Of a DNA stretch of 64,000 nucleotides, positions 8,217 to 17,227 are shown piece by piece. The position numbers were made by a program, and so were the translations under genes. This DNA is from Pseudonocardia parietis (GTDB lineage Bacteria; Actinomycetota; Actinomycetes; Mycobacteriales; Pseudonocardiaceae). Where the stretch lies: the NCBI RefSeq assembly GCF_017876315.1, contig NZ_JAGINU010000001.1:5704001-5768000 (forward strand), in the 5' to 3' direction. Within the stretch, counting starts at the first letter, position 1. Each line of letters starts with the position of its first letter. The notes beneath the pieces are model-generated. The model had not been told where the DNA came from. It worked only from the letters and a program-made list of their open reading frames with translations, and ran no database searches.

Positions 8217-8253
8217 TTGGTCGAGGCTTCGACGTGAGCCTCCGACTTGGGAA

Positions 8254-8330
8254 TGTGCTCCTCCGACTGGACTCGAACCAGTAACCGCCCGAACCAAGAT
8301 CGGCGTCGTTCACGGGGCACCGTCCTCTGC
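8254..8330 (-). tRNA. Decayed tRNA-Asn-like sequence (3' part recognisable)
   Basis: On the minus strand the T arm ACTGG-TTCGAGT-CCAGT followed by acceptor-like CGGAGGAG matches the 3' end of actinobacterial tRNA-Asn. Upstream, AGCTCA and AACGGCAGAG resemble its D arm, but spacing is too long and no matching 5' acceptor strand (TCCTCCG) is present. I read it as a pseudo-tRNA or attachment-site remnant, not a working tRNA. Confidence 0.4.
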
Positions 8331-8450
8331 CGTTGCTCGTCCTGAGCTGCGAGCACCTCGCAGGGACGCTGGCGTCCATGGCAGTCGTTTGGTGACGCGC
8401 GCTGTCGATACCTGGGGGTTTACTGGGACGATCCCGCTACGCCGCGCACA

Positions 8451-8984
8451 TCATCCGTGTCCGGTCCCGGAGTCACACTCCGGCGGCTTGGCCCACTCCC
8501 CCAGCTTGTAGCGGCCCCGATGAACGCCCCTGAAGAGCTCGGGAAACATCTTCTTTGAGTCGTCATCGGACAGCGCCGGCACCACCCGGGTGATCCGGGG
8601 ACGAACCACGTCGTAGTCCTCGTTCATGAACCGGAGTTGATCGCCAACCAGTTCGTCGAAGTAGATCAGGGGGGCACGGCCCGTGCGTCCGGCTGACACG
8701 ATCCGGCGACGAGCGGCGGCGAGCCGTTGGAAGCACCACAACACGGTGAACCAGGCTTCTCGTGCGTCCTCGACGTCGCTGGCTGGGATCTGCTCGCTCT
8801 CCTGAAAACACACTCCGCCGAGGACGTTGCGGGCCTGCGCGACCTCGCCTGTGGTGAGGTCGATATGAGCCTGCCGGGCGAGCTCGAAGAGCTGCCCACG
8901 AAAATTCGTCCAGGCTATCGCCGCAGCCAGGAACGCAGCCGTCGCCGACAACACGCCGGCGAGCGCAGCAACAAGTTCGGTCAC
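8451..8984 (-). CDS. Hypothetical protein with N-terminal membrane anchor
   Basis: The 177-residue product from GTG 8984 begins with one hydrophobic helix (ELVAALAGVLSATAAFLAAAIAW, residues 3-25). A soluble part rich in charged residues follows, with patterns such as ARQAHIDLTTGEVAQARNVLG and DEDYDVV-like acidic stretches. This resembles small single-pass proteins often found in accessory regions of actinobacteria, but I recognise no family. It stands alone between the tRNA-like scar and the GIY-YIG gene. Longer upstream starts extend through non-coding-looking sequence and were rejected. Confidence 0.55.
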   Translation of the reverse strand: MTELVAALAGVLSATAAFLAAAIAWTNFRGQLFELARQAHIDLTTGEVAQARNVLGGVCFQESEQIPASDVEDAREAWFTVLWCFQRLAAARRRIVSAGRTGRAPLIYFDELVGDQLRFMNEDYDVVRPRITRVVPALSDDDSKKMFPELFRGVHRGRYKLGEWAKPPECDSGTGHG

Positions 8985-9226
8985 GCGGGACAGTCTGCCT
9001 CCCTGGCTTCTGATTGACACCAGGTCTAACCCTCCCAGGGGTGCGGAAGACGTTGAAGCGGAACGAATCGGCACGATCCGCAGACCTGCGGCGCTCGCGA
9101 TCGCACATGGCCTGAGCTGCGTGAACGTGTCCTGACTCCTGCCGTCGACTATCGCTGTCGGTGGACGTCCTGACGAACGACTGACGAACGGCTGCGGCGT
9201 TCCTCGGGCCCCGGCAGACTGCCGAG

Positions 9227-9784
9227 ATGCCGCCTGCTCCCCCACCGATCGAGTCCGTCATCGACGAGCTGATCGACAACCCGGTCCGCACCCAGCACGT
9301 CCGAACTCAGGTGCCGTCGGCGCCGGGCCTCTACGCCTGGTGGGCGCCTCCCGCCATCCTGCCCGACCTGCCGGGTCGTCTCCACCCGACGGTGCCGGAT
9401 CTGCGGCTCATCTATGTCGGTCTCGCGACGAAGCTCCGCTCCCGGATCGCCTCGAATCACCTTCGTCGGAGCGGCAGCTCCACGCTCCGACGAACACTCG
9501 CCGGCCTCCTGCAGGATGAGCAGGACTACCGCACCCGCTGGACCGATCGCGTCGTACTCGTCGACGACGACGAAGATCGGCTCACCGAGTGGATGGCCAG
9601 CAAGCTCCGCGTGTCCTGGTGCGAGCATCCGACACCGCGTGACGTTGAAGCCGATGTCATCCGGGCCCTAGACCCGCCCCTCAACGTCGACCACGCCTCG
9701 GGCCCCGCCACCCACGTCGTCAAGGCCGCTCGACGGCGCTACTACGACAGCGCCGGGCCGCGCCCGTCCGACGGACAGCCGTAG
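9227..9784 (+). CDS. GIY-YIG nuclease-superfamily protein
   Basis: This 185-residue protein contains the GIY-YIG core in order: GLY at 34-36, IYVG at 62-65, the conserved arginine helix (LRSRIASNH, 70-78), and the family-typical DPPLN segment near 143. GIY-YIG domains are metal-dependent phosphodiesterases found in repair, restriction and mobile endonucleases. No DNA-binding domain is attached, so its target is unknown. The ATG start follows an intergenic stretch of over 200 bp. Its place beside nuclease and restriction genes suggests a defence or mobile role (inference). Confidence 0.7.
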   Translation: MPPAPPPIESVIDELIDNPVRTQHVRTQVPSAPGLYAWWAPPAILPDLPGRLHPTVPDLRLIYVGLATKLRSRIASNHLRRSGSSTLRRTLAGLLQDEQDYRTRWTDRVVLVDDDEDRLTEWMASKLRVSWCEHPTPRDVEADVIRALDPPLNVDHASGPATHVVKAARRRYYDSAGPRPSDGQP

Positions 9785-9823
9785 CCCGTTGACTCCTACA
9801 AGAAGCGAAGAATCCGCGGTCTA

Positions 9824-10396
9824 TCACGTCAGTCTTCCTGCCGAACGGAGCACCTTAATCGCTGTCAATGCGGCATTATCCCTATACGTCTTACTCTCTG
9901 CGACCTTGATAGCTACTTCTGCCACCTCCGTCAGATTAAATACCTTAATCGGCCCACCGCCGACATTCTGAGATCCACACCATTGGCGAATCTCTTGTTC
10001 GTGCAATCCAGTAGTTGGCGCGGCGAAGCGCCCAGCATATAGGCGAAACTCGACTTGCTCAGGGAGGTATCCGAATCTCTGGCATGCACCATCGAGAACG
10101 GCATCACGCAACTCAGGATTGTTTAGGAGCGCATATCCACGATGATGAGAGGCAGACTCAGGGCCGACTGTTACGTGTTCGACCGCCACTCCTCGGGAGC
10201 CCAAGAAGGACTTAACAGTGGCCAGGACCAGACGGTCCGCCCTTGCCCCGACAAGGTCTACCTCGTAGCCGTGAACTTGTACTTCCTCGTACGCCAACTT
10301 CTTAGTTCGCCGTGGAACCGGAAACTTGATCGCTTCGGACACGACCAAGCCTTCATCCTCCATGGCCAACGCGACAAACGACTCGAATGCTTCCAT
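9824..10396 (-). CDS. PD-(D/E)XK-like nuclease fold protein
   Basis: The 190-residue protein from ATG 10396 has an N-terminal helix (MEAFESFVALAMEDEG), a glutamate at residue 21, then YEVDLVGARADRLVLATVKSFLG. That pattern fits the D-x(n)-(E/D)xK strand pair of restriction-endonuclease-like folds (Asp47 and Lys62), but the usual acidic residue before the lysine is Thr60. It may be a variant site, an inactive nuclease or a coincidental match. Its AT content is higher than that of neighbours, a sign of transfer. It is convergent with the GIY-YIG gene. Confidence 0.55.
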   Translation of the reverse strand: MEAFESFVALAMEDEGLVVSEAIKFPVPRRTKKLAYEEVQVHGYEVDLVGARADRLVLATVKSFLGSRGVAVEHVTVGPESASHHRGYALLNNPELRDAVLDGACQRFGYLPEQVEFRLYAGRFAAPTTGLHEQEIRQWCGSQNVGGGPIKVFNLTEVAEVAIKVAESKTYRDNAALTAIKVLRSAGRLT

Positions 10397-11016
10397 GCAG
10401 GCGATTCTCCAGTACAGCCCCCTGGCCGTACCGGCCAACCCGACGACAGGTCCTCCTTGCACCTCAGGCCCCGCGACTCAGTCGTCAACGCACCCCCGAC
10501 GCCGCTACCACGACGGTCCTGAGCCTCGTTGACCTACCAATCGTCGGGCCCTCACCCGCGGAGACAAGATCCACTACTTCCGGCTGCGCGCGACGTTCGC
10601 CGACGCCTCTCGTGCACTGCGCGGACTCGCCGCCGCATCTTCCACCGACGACGGTCCGTCGCCGGCTTCTGTCGTTCAATTCCGGGGGGGGGGAACCCGG
10701 GGGCGAGCCCACTCCCCCGCGCCTTCTGAGTGCCATCCCGTCGACCTGTCGCCAGACCGACCGTGCGGGCGCCCGTGGGCGGCCCTCGACGCAACCGCAC
10801 CCGACCATGCCACGCTCCGCCCACGGGTGTTCGTGCGGTACGCCCTCCGGGAGGTCGGCGGGATGGCACCGCGCCACCATCCCGGAGACCTGCCAGCCCG
10901 GCGAGGGCGCCTTTGATCCCTATTTGCGCATGGCCCCCGGCAAGGAACAAATCCCCGGATACCGACTCACCTCTTGGGGCGGTGCCTAGACGGAAACAGC
11001 ATGATCTTCTCTCGCA
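10397..11016. other. Non-coding or decayed stretch between nuclease and restriction genes
   Basis: About 620 bp without a convincing intact gene. Codon-like GC3 patterning appears in pieces (around 10551-10680, reading TRGDKIHYFRLRATFADASR on the plus strand), but there is no start and frames break near a run of ten G at 10684-10693. It is most likely the residue of one or two lost genes. Confidence 0.4.
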
Positions 11017-13326
11017 TCACTCAGGGTTGGTGGCAATCTTCAGGGCAGCCCAAGACCCCGCATCTCTAATGTGCGACTCTGTAGCGAAAACATAATGCCA
11101 CTCGCCGAACTGATCGGCGTCGCGAACACTGCGAGCCCAGTGCTCAGCAGCCTCCTTCTTGCGAAGCACATCAGCATCGTTGGAGTTCTTGTCCGACTTC
11201 CCTTCAATGACCCAATAGACGCCAGCCGTATCTAACGCAACAAAATCAGGAAAGTAGTTGCCATCTGCGGTTGGAATAAACGCGGACCCATTGGTGTATA
11301 TGCGAAGCCACCACTGGATCTCATCGTCCCGATCGAAGAGCTGTGCCAGTTTCCACTCGGTCGATCCGGCGTCAAAAGATGCGACAGGCATGATGTTCCT
11401 CTGCCAGCCCTTGAACTGAACGTGCTTGGCAAACCCGTCGTTGTACGCATCTCTTGCTGCACCATCGACAAGCACCGGCTCGATTGGCAGGGTTATCGGG
11501 GCAAGCTCATATGTCATCTGCCGCTTCCGCTTCGCGTAGGCCGCACCGATCAGCGCTGTCATACCCTTAATCGCGTGCATGCGGCGATTCTCGCCCCAGT
11601 CTGCTGCTTCCTTGCCGGTCGAAACTCCGGCCCCTCGAAGAAATGCCTCGGCGATTCGCTTGGCTGCGTTCTTCTCCTTCGCGGTCTCCTCAGCTTGACG
11701 GAAAACAGCAGCCACGAGATCCGCCTTCACAGTGTCGATTCCAGTAAGTGCTTGCTGGGCTTCGACGTTCTTCTGCGGAGCGACCTTGATCACCACGTCG
11801 CCATCTTCGCGAGCCGCGATAAGAGCGTCCTTCGAGAGGAACGACGGGACTTCCGTGATGAACCGAGCACCAGCTGCTTGTGCGTCACCGTCCGGAATAT
11901 CCGACAGACTGAAAGCGGCGAAAGTAAGGCGTGATTCACGGCGTGGAAAGACGATCTGAGGGGCGCCCTTCACACGTGACTGTGGCTGCGGAGGCTGCTC
12001 TGCTCGCCGTTCGGCGCTCTCGACAATGAACAGGCCCGGCGAAGCGGACTCGCTGTCGTCATCCCTGATCGTGAACGCATGCGCCTGTGCTTCTTCGCCC
12101 CCTCGCCCCGGCTGCCCCGGCACAACAGGGTCTTCCGCCAGCTTCTCGGCTCGACCGGTTGGGAGCGTCGGATCCGGGACCACCAGGTTGCCAGCAGTGG
12201 TCGCCGCGCCCTGCTCGTCCACGTCCACTGCAGTCGGGGGAGCCTGCAGACGCTGCCGGAGAACGTCCTTCTGTGCAAGCAACTGCTTGTATGAGTCGTG
12301 GGCCACCAGGTCAACCTGATCCACCATTGGCACGTCGGTCCTGGAACCGAAAGGGAGCCTAAGACCACGACCGAGGATTTGCTCTGTCAGCGTCTGCGAC
12401 GCGAGCCTCCGCAATGCGACAATGACAGCGATATTCTTGACATCCCAACCTTCGCGCAACATGTTTACCGACACAATTGCTCGAATCGGCGATTGGGGAG
12501 ACTCGACCTCCGCAAGTGCCGTGAGCGCCTCGTCAGACGACTGTGAGGAGACTTCCAGGATAGCGGAAGGGCTTCCAATGAATCCATCCTGCGCGAGAAT
12601 TTGACCGGTCTCGGTGGCGTGCTCGATGGAAGTGCAGACGACGAAAAGGACAGGTTTGACCTTGGTCTGGCCTGGACGGATGTCGAGATACTGGAGATAC
12701 GCCGCCTCCTTCTGACGAAGAAGGTGGCAGGCGTCAGCCAGCTGAGTCCGTTCCCCCTTCATGCCGTCCGTACGGTACACAATGACTGGAACCTTCACAT
12801 GGCCGTCCGCGATCGCCTCTCCAAGAGAGTACTGAAAGACCAGTTTTTCGACGTCTGCCTGAGCAGGAGTCGCAGTTAATCCGACAAGGCCGAGAGGCTT
12901 AAGGTCGCGGATCGCCCCAGAGAAGGCCTTAGCCTTCTCGTGGTAAATGTGGTGTTCGTCGGCGATTACAAGTAGATCAGTCGCGCCTTTAAGGTAGGAG
13001 TATAGATCGTCGCCAAGGTTCTCGTCGGTATCTCTGACCTTCCGCGAGACCTTGTCTGTGGGGCGGATTAGCTGCTGCACATTAAAGACGAACACCTTCA
13101 GTTCGTCTACGTCTCGCAGCGCCGCTGCGACGTCGCCACTCCGGAAATTCTCAGGTGTAATTACGGTTGGCTGATAATCAGCCCCAGCAATAAACTTGCC
13201 GCTCGCAGCACTAAAGTTGGCAAGGGTCTTGTTCTGAATTACGCTTCCTGGAGTCACCACCAGGACGTGACGAACCCCTTGACTTGCAACATAATCGACA
13301 AGCGACGACATGAGGAAGGTTTTTCC
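11017..13326 (-). pseudogene. res: Type III restriction enzyme Res, C-terminal 767 residues (interrupted)
   Basis: This is the major part of an ATP-dependent restriction subunit. Superfamily-2 helicase motifs follow the broken Walker A: the DEAD-like box as ADEHH, then GLTATP, then QILGRGLRLP (motif VI). Near the C-terminus is a PD-(D/E)XK nuclease site (YFPDFVALDTAGVYWVIEGK), as in type III Res proteins. An ISL3-family element sits inside Walker A codons. Joining 14962-14793 to 13318-11017 gives 2,472 bases, an open frame of 824 codons reading ATGVGKTFLMSSLVDY across the join. As it stands the subunit should be inactive. Confidence 0.9.
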
Positions 13327-14800
13327 GGCTCTTCCGGAAATGGAGTGCAGGTGAGGGCGTGAGCGACCGCGGGAGTCGGGTCGTGTCGCTGCACTGAGGC
13401 GGGCCCCGAGAAGTTGATGATGAAGGTTCCTACACCGAAACATCGTCGAACACCCCGGGGACCCGATGTCGCAGCCTACGTGCCCGCCTGCCCAGATCGT
13501 GGCCGACACGATCGTCCGTACCGTCGAGCTCGGTGTGCGGATCACCGACGCCGCGCTGGACGGTGAGACGACGGTGGTGTGGTGCGAGCTGATCACCGAC
13601 GGGCCCGACGTGTGTCCGGGGTGCGGGTTGGTCGGGGTCTACCGGGACAGCACCGAGCGCCGCGTCTGTGACGTCCCGGTGGTCGGGCATCCTCTCGTGC
13701 TGCGGGTCCGGGTTCCGCGCTACCGGTGTGTGCATGACGGTTGCGCCCGCGAGATCTTCGCTCATGACTCGGCTCGCCTGGCCCGCCCCGGGGCCTCGAC
13801 CACCCGGCGTTGCGCGGACTATGTGTTGCGCCGCTTGGCGATCGACAAGGCCACCGTCGCCGCGGTCGCCCGGGAGCTCGGCCGGAGCTGGGACACCGTG
13901 AACAGCGTCGCGGTCGCCGCGACCGAGCAGCTGCTGCTGCGCGCCGGCCCCGCCCGGCTCGACGGGGTGCAGGTGATCGGGGTCGACGAGCACAAGTGGG
14001 CCCACGTGTTCGGCGCCGCGGGCGACGGGTTCGTCACCGTGATCACCGACCTCACCGAGGTCGTCGCGGGCCGAGGACCGGCACGGCTGCTCGACGTGGT
14101 CGCGGACCGCTCGGCGGCAGCCTTGAAGACCTGGCTCGACGACCGCGACCAGGCCTTCCGCGACGGGGTCCGGGTCGTGGCGATGGACGGGTTCGGCGGC
14201 TACAAGAACGCCGCCACCGACGCCGTCCCGGACGCGGTCACCGTGATGGACCCATTCCACGTCGTCGCCCTCGCCGGCGCGAAGCTCGACCTGTGTCGCC
14301 AACGCGTCCAGCAGGACACCCTCGGCCACCGAGGCCGCACCGGTGACCCGCTCTACCGGGCACGTCGCACCCTGCGCACCCGCCTCGCGCTACTCACCGA
14401 CCGCCAACGCGCCCGGCTCGAGGCGGTGTTCGCCGCCGACGAGCACGTCGCGGTCGAAGTCACGTGGTGGGCCTACCAGCAGATCATCGCCGCCTACGCC
14501 GACCAGAACCGTCAACGCGGCAAGACCCTGCTCACCGCCGTGATCAACCGACTGCGCACAGGACTACCGGCCGGGCTCGACGAGCTCACCACCCTGGGAC
14601 GGACGCTGCACCGGCGACGAAACGACGTCCTGGCCTACTTCGACCACCAAGCCTCGAACGGCCCGACCGAAGCCATCAACGGCCGACTCGAAGCGCTGCG
14701 ACGCAACGCCCTCGGCTTCCGCAACCTGCTCAACTACCGCATCCGATCACTACTGCACTGCGGAGCCCTCGCACTCTAAAACCGGAAGAGCCGTTTTTCC
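13319..14800. mobile_element. ISL3-family insertion sequence with 8-bp target duplications
   Basis: The element occupies 13327-14792 (1,466 bp). Its ends are inverted repeats GGCTCTTCCGG-AAAT-GGAGTGC (left) and GGCTCTTCCGG-TTTT-AGAGTGC (right, reversed). It is flanked by 8-bp direct repeats GTTTTTCC at 13319-13326 and 14793-14800, the duplication size typical of ISL3. It carries one transposase and is inserted in the Walker A motif of res. Ends, duplication and transposase are intact, consistent with a recent insertion. Confidence 0.93.
13466..14779 (+). CDS. ISL3-family transposase
   Basis: The 437-residue transposase has an N-terminal zinc-binding region (VCPGCGLVG, then RCVHDGC). A helix-turn-helix follows near 130 (TVAAVARELGRSWDTVNS). 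The DDE catalytic residues lie in GVDEHKW, VAMDGFGGYKNA/MDPFHVV and NGPTEAINGRLEALRRNALGFRN, the signature end of ISL3 transposases. The ATG begins 139 bp inside the left end and the frame closes 13 bp before the right end. Length is normal for the family and the frame is uninterrupted, so it is probably active. Confidence 0.95.
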   Translation: MSQPTCPPAQIVADTIVRTVELGVRITDAALDGETTVVWCELITDGPDVCPGCGLVGVYRDSTERRVCDVPVVGHPLVLRVRVPRYRCVHDGCAREIFAHDSARLARPGASTTRRCADYVLRRLAIDKATVAAVARELGRSWDTVNSVAVAATEQLLLRAGPARLDGVQVIGVDEHKWAHVFGAAGDGFVTVITDLTEVVAGRGPARLLDVVADRSAAALKTWLDDRDQAFRDGVRVVAMDGFGGYKNAATDAVPDAVTVMDPFHVVALAGAKLDLCRQRVQQDTLGHRGRTGDPLYRARRTLRTRLALLTDRQRARLEAVFAADEHVAVEVTWWAYQQIIAAYADQNRQRGKTLLTAVINRLRTGLPAGLDELTTLGRTLHRRRNDVLAYFDHQASNGPTEAINGRLEALRRNALGFRNLLNYRIRSLLHCGALAL

Positions 14801-14962
14801 GACCCCGGTAGCTAGATCTGCGACCAATTCCTTATACTCGCCGTTGGCGTCCGCGAGTGCCGTCACAACTGCTTCAAGGGCGCGTCGATTCGGCACGCGA
14901 AGATCGAACCGGGCGGCAATCTCGCAGATTAGCGCTTCATCGAAGGTGACATTGGCAGTCAA
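14793..14962 (-). pseudogene. res: Type III restriction enzyme Res, N-terminal piece
   Basis: The N-terminal 56 codons of res start at TTG 14962, one base after the mod stop codon (TGA at 14966-14964), so mod and res were translationally coupled. The piece reads to VADLATGVGK, the Walker A motif, where the IS begins. Translation now runs into the element and stops at 14750, giving a 70-residue truncated product without ATPase or nuclease. Confidence 0.85.
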
Positions 14963-14963
14963 G

Positions 14964-16928
14964 TCACTTCACCGTCTTCCGCTGGAACAAGTCGCGCGGC
15001 GCCTTCTTGATCCGCGATCCGGGAGACAGATCGTTGAGTAGCGCCTCTGCTTCAGGCAGAACAACTTTGGCGACAATCACGACGCGCTCCTTTTCGCCGA
15101 GGTGTTCCAAGATGGTGCGCACCACGACATCGTCAACCACGCCATCGACTACCGAAAGACGCTGACGACCGCGCACTCCACAGAAGACCGGGTGCTCGGG
15201 AGTCAGCGCAAACTTCAGCTGTGCTGCAACAGATTTCGACCAAACGCCATTCGTCGCAGTCTCCGCCAGGAACACCTCATCCTCCTCTGCGTCGAACTCA
15301 TACATCGACGGGCCAACGACTAGGTGTGAGAACGCCCCGCCGCCATGCCAAGTCGAAGTCACAATCTCCTTCGTTTTGGCGGACGTTCGCAAAGCCTTGA
15401 GGGTTGACGAGTCGAGATCAGCGCGCATCTTCGCGAACTTGCCAAGTAGACGAACGAAATTGCGAGCCTCTTCGGGAGTCATCCCCTCCGGGAGTCCTTG
15501 TTCACTGTCAGGAACACGTTCACGCTGATTGGTAACTCCACCTCGATCGTTGCCCATGACAACACGGGTTAGGCGCGGCTTAGTGAATGTCGCGACCGTT
15601 TCAGGAAGCAGCTCGCATGTCACCCACCGCCTCCCCATCTTGTGAGCAACAGCAGCGGTAGTGCCGGAACCCGCAAAACAATCGAGCACCAAGTCCCCTG
15701 GATTGCTTGCAATTTGAATGACGCGCTGAAGCAGTCTCTCGGGCTTAGGCGTGGCGAATGCATTGACTTCCGGAAAGAGCGCCTTTATTTCCGCCTTAGC
15801 CTCACGGTTGTGACCAACCAGGTCGTTCGACCACCACGTGGACGCCACTAGCCCGGTATCCGGTACGTACGCTTTTCGACCTAACCCGCCCGTGCCACCG
15901 GATCGCAGGACGATCATTGGCCACGTGCCCGCACTATAACGCTCCCTCGCGGACACTTGGGCCCGGTCTAGCGGCACAGCGAGCATTACTGCTCGAACAT
16001 CGTGACGGACTTCGTCGACTTCGGTTCCGCAGAGATCCGCGCGCTTGGCAGCGTCTCGGATGTCACGTAGCTCATACGCCGCATACTCATTCATATAGCG
16101 CAGAATCTGCTTCTGCTCAGTCCACCAGCAACGCCCGCGGGCCGGGTATTGCAGCTCTCCCGTGATTGGATGTTGAATTGCGTAAACCATGCCTTGATGC
16201 GAATTTGCGCCCGGCGCGGTTGGATTATCGTCGAACCACGGCTTTAAGTCATGGTCTGGTGAGGAAAATCGTGCGTCAGAATCGGAGGTCCGAGGCAACC
16301 GGTTCGGGCGCCAAGATGGCGACGCACGGTAGACAAGGATGGTGTCGTGATCCACAGATAGAAGCTTAGCGTCATTCCGTGTCGAATCCGCTTTTTGCCA
16401 CACAACTTCGGCAACGAAGTTCTCTGAACCTAATACTTCATCCATAACCACACGGCACCGGTGGACTTCTACGTCATCGAGATGCACCCACACCGAACCG
16501 TCATCTGCAAGCAGCGGCTTGATCTGACGGAGTCGGTCCCGGAGGAGTGTCAGCCAGATTGAATGCTCGATGTTATCTTCGTAGTTATCGAATGCTTGTC
16601 CTGTGTTGAACGGTGGATCGATGTAGGCCACGGTGACTTTACCGAGGAATTGGTTAGCCCATTCCGGCGTCTTCGCTAGAGCGTCTAGGGCATGCATTGC
16701 GTCGCCAGTGATAAGTAAGTTCTCTGCCGTTGACTCAGGAGATTCGTCAGCTGGTTCTCTAGACGCTGAGGACTCGACACGGTCGACTTCGTGGAGAAGG
16801 CGAACCTCACGGACGCGCGGATCGTTGCGAGAGGCGAACGTGTAGTCGTATTTTCCGTCGCCCGTTGACAAGAGCGCTTTGTCCTTGTCGGTCCACGTCA
16901 ACTCAAGTCGGCCGGTATGCCTCGCCAC
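14964..16928 (-). CDS. mod: Type III DNA methyltransferase Mod
   Basis: The 654-residue beta-class N6-adenine methyltransferase has catalytic motif IV DPPFNTG at residues 104-110. The AdoMet-binding motif I DCFAGSGTT lies later, near 425, the order that defines the beta group. A variable central part should contain the target recognition domain. Mod gives sequence specificity to a type III Mod2Res complex and methylates one strand; it works without Res, so it may now be an orphan methyltransferase. GTG 16928 is the start. GC content is lower than in flanking genes, consistent with horizontal transfer. Confidence 0.93.
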   Translation of the reverse strand: MARHTGRLELTWTDKDKALLSTGDGKYDYTFASRNDPRVREVRLLHEVDRVESSASREPADESPESTAENLLITGDAMHALDALAKTPEWANQFLGKVTVAYIDPPFNTGQAFDNYEDNIEHSIWLTLLRDRLRQIKPLLADDGSVWVHLDDVEVHRCRVVMDEVLGSENFVAEVVWQKADSTRNDAKLLSVDHDTILVYRASPSWRPNRLPRTSDSDARFSSPDHDLKPWFDDNPTAPGANSHQGMVYAIQHPITGELQYPARGRCWWTEQKQILRYMNEYAAYELRDIRDAAKRADLCGTEVDEVRHDVRAVMLAVPLDRAQVSARERYSAGTWPMIVLRSGGTGGLGRKAYVPDTGLVASTWWSNDLVGHNREAKAEIKALFPEVNAFATPKPERLLQRVIQIASNPGDLVLDCFAGSGTTAAVAHKMGRRWVTCELLPETVATFTKPRLTRVVMGNDRGGVTNQRERVPDSEQGLPEGMTPEEARNFVRLLGKFAKMRADLDSSTLKALRTSAKTKEIVTSTWHGGGAFSHLVVGPSMYEFDAEEDEVFLAETATNGVWSKSVAAQLKFALTPEHPVFCGVRGRQRLSVVDGVVDDVVVRTILEHLGEKERVVIVAKVVLPEAEALLNDLSPGSRIKKAPRDLFQRKTVK

Positions 16929-17080
16929 ATTCGCCCTCGTTCGCTCTACTCGTCAGTACTACCGTCGACATCGGCAGCCTTCGGCCCTGCGCGATGCTGG
17001 CTGGCTGGCCAATAGCTGCCAGGGCCAGCACGCCAGGGTCCAGCCCAGCCTAGTACGAGGGGTGATCTTGCAAATGTGGA

Positions 17081-17169
17081 CCGCGGTTTCGTCATGAACC
17101 GCGGCAATGCCGTGCGCCGCGCGGGGACCGGCCGGAGGCCGCACGCCCCGCGCGGCGCCGAAGGCGCCG
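17081..17169. repeat. Cluster of three perfect palindromes
   Basis: CCGCGGTT-N8-AACCGCGG (17081-17104), CGCCGCGCGGGG-N19-CCCCGCGCGGCG (17115-17126 with 17146-17157) and GGCGCC-GAA-GGCGCC follow one another. The cluster lies in the 299 bp between the mod start and the end of the PP2C-like gene. It could terminate transcription from the right, mark the element boundary, or act as a structured single-strand site. Nothing else is recognisable in this gap. Confidence 0.55.
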
Positions 17170-17227
17170 CCTTGATACCGAATGGAAGGTCTAGACACGG
17201 CGAGCGCTCGGGCGACGCGTGAGCAGG

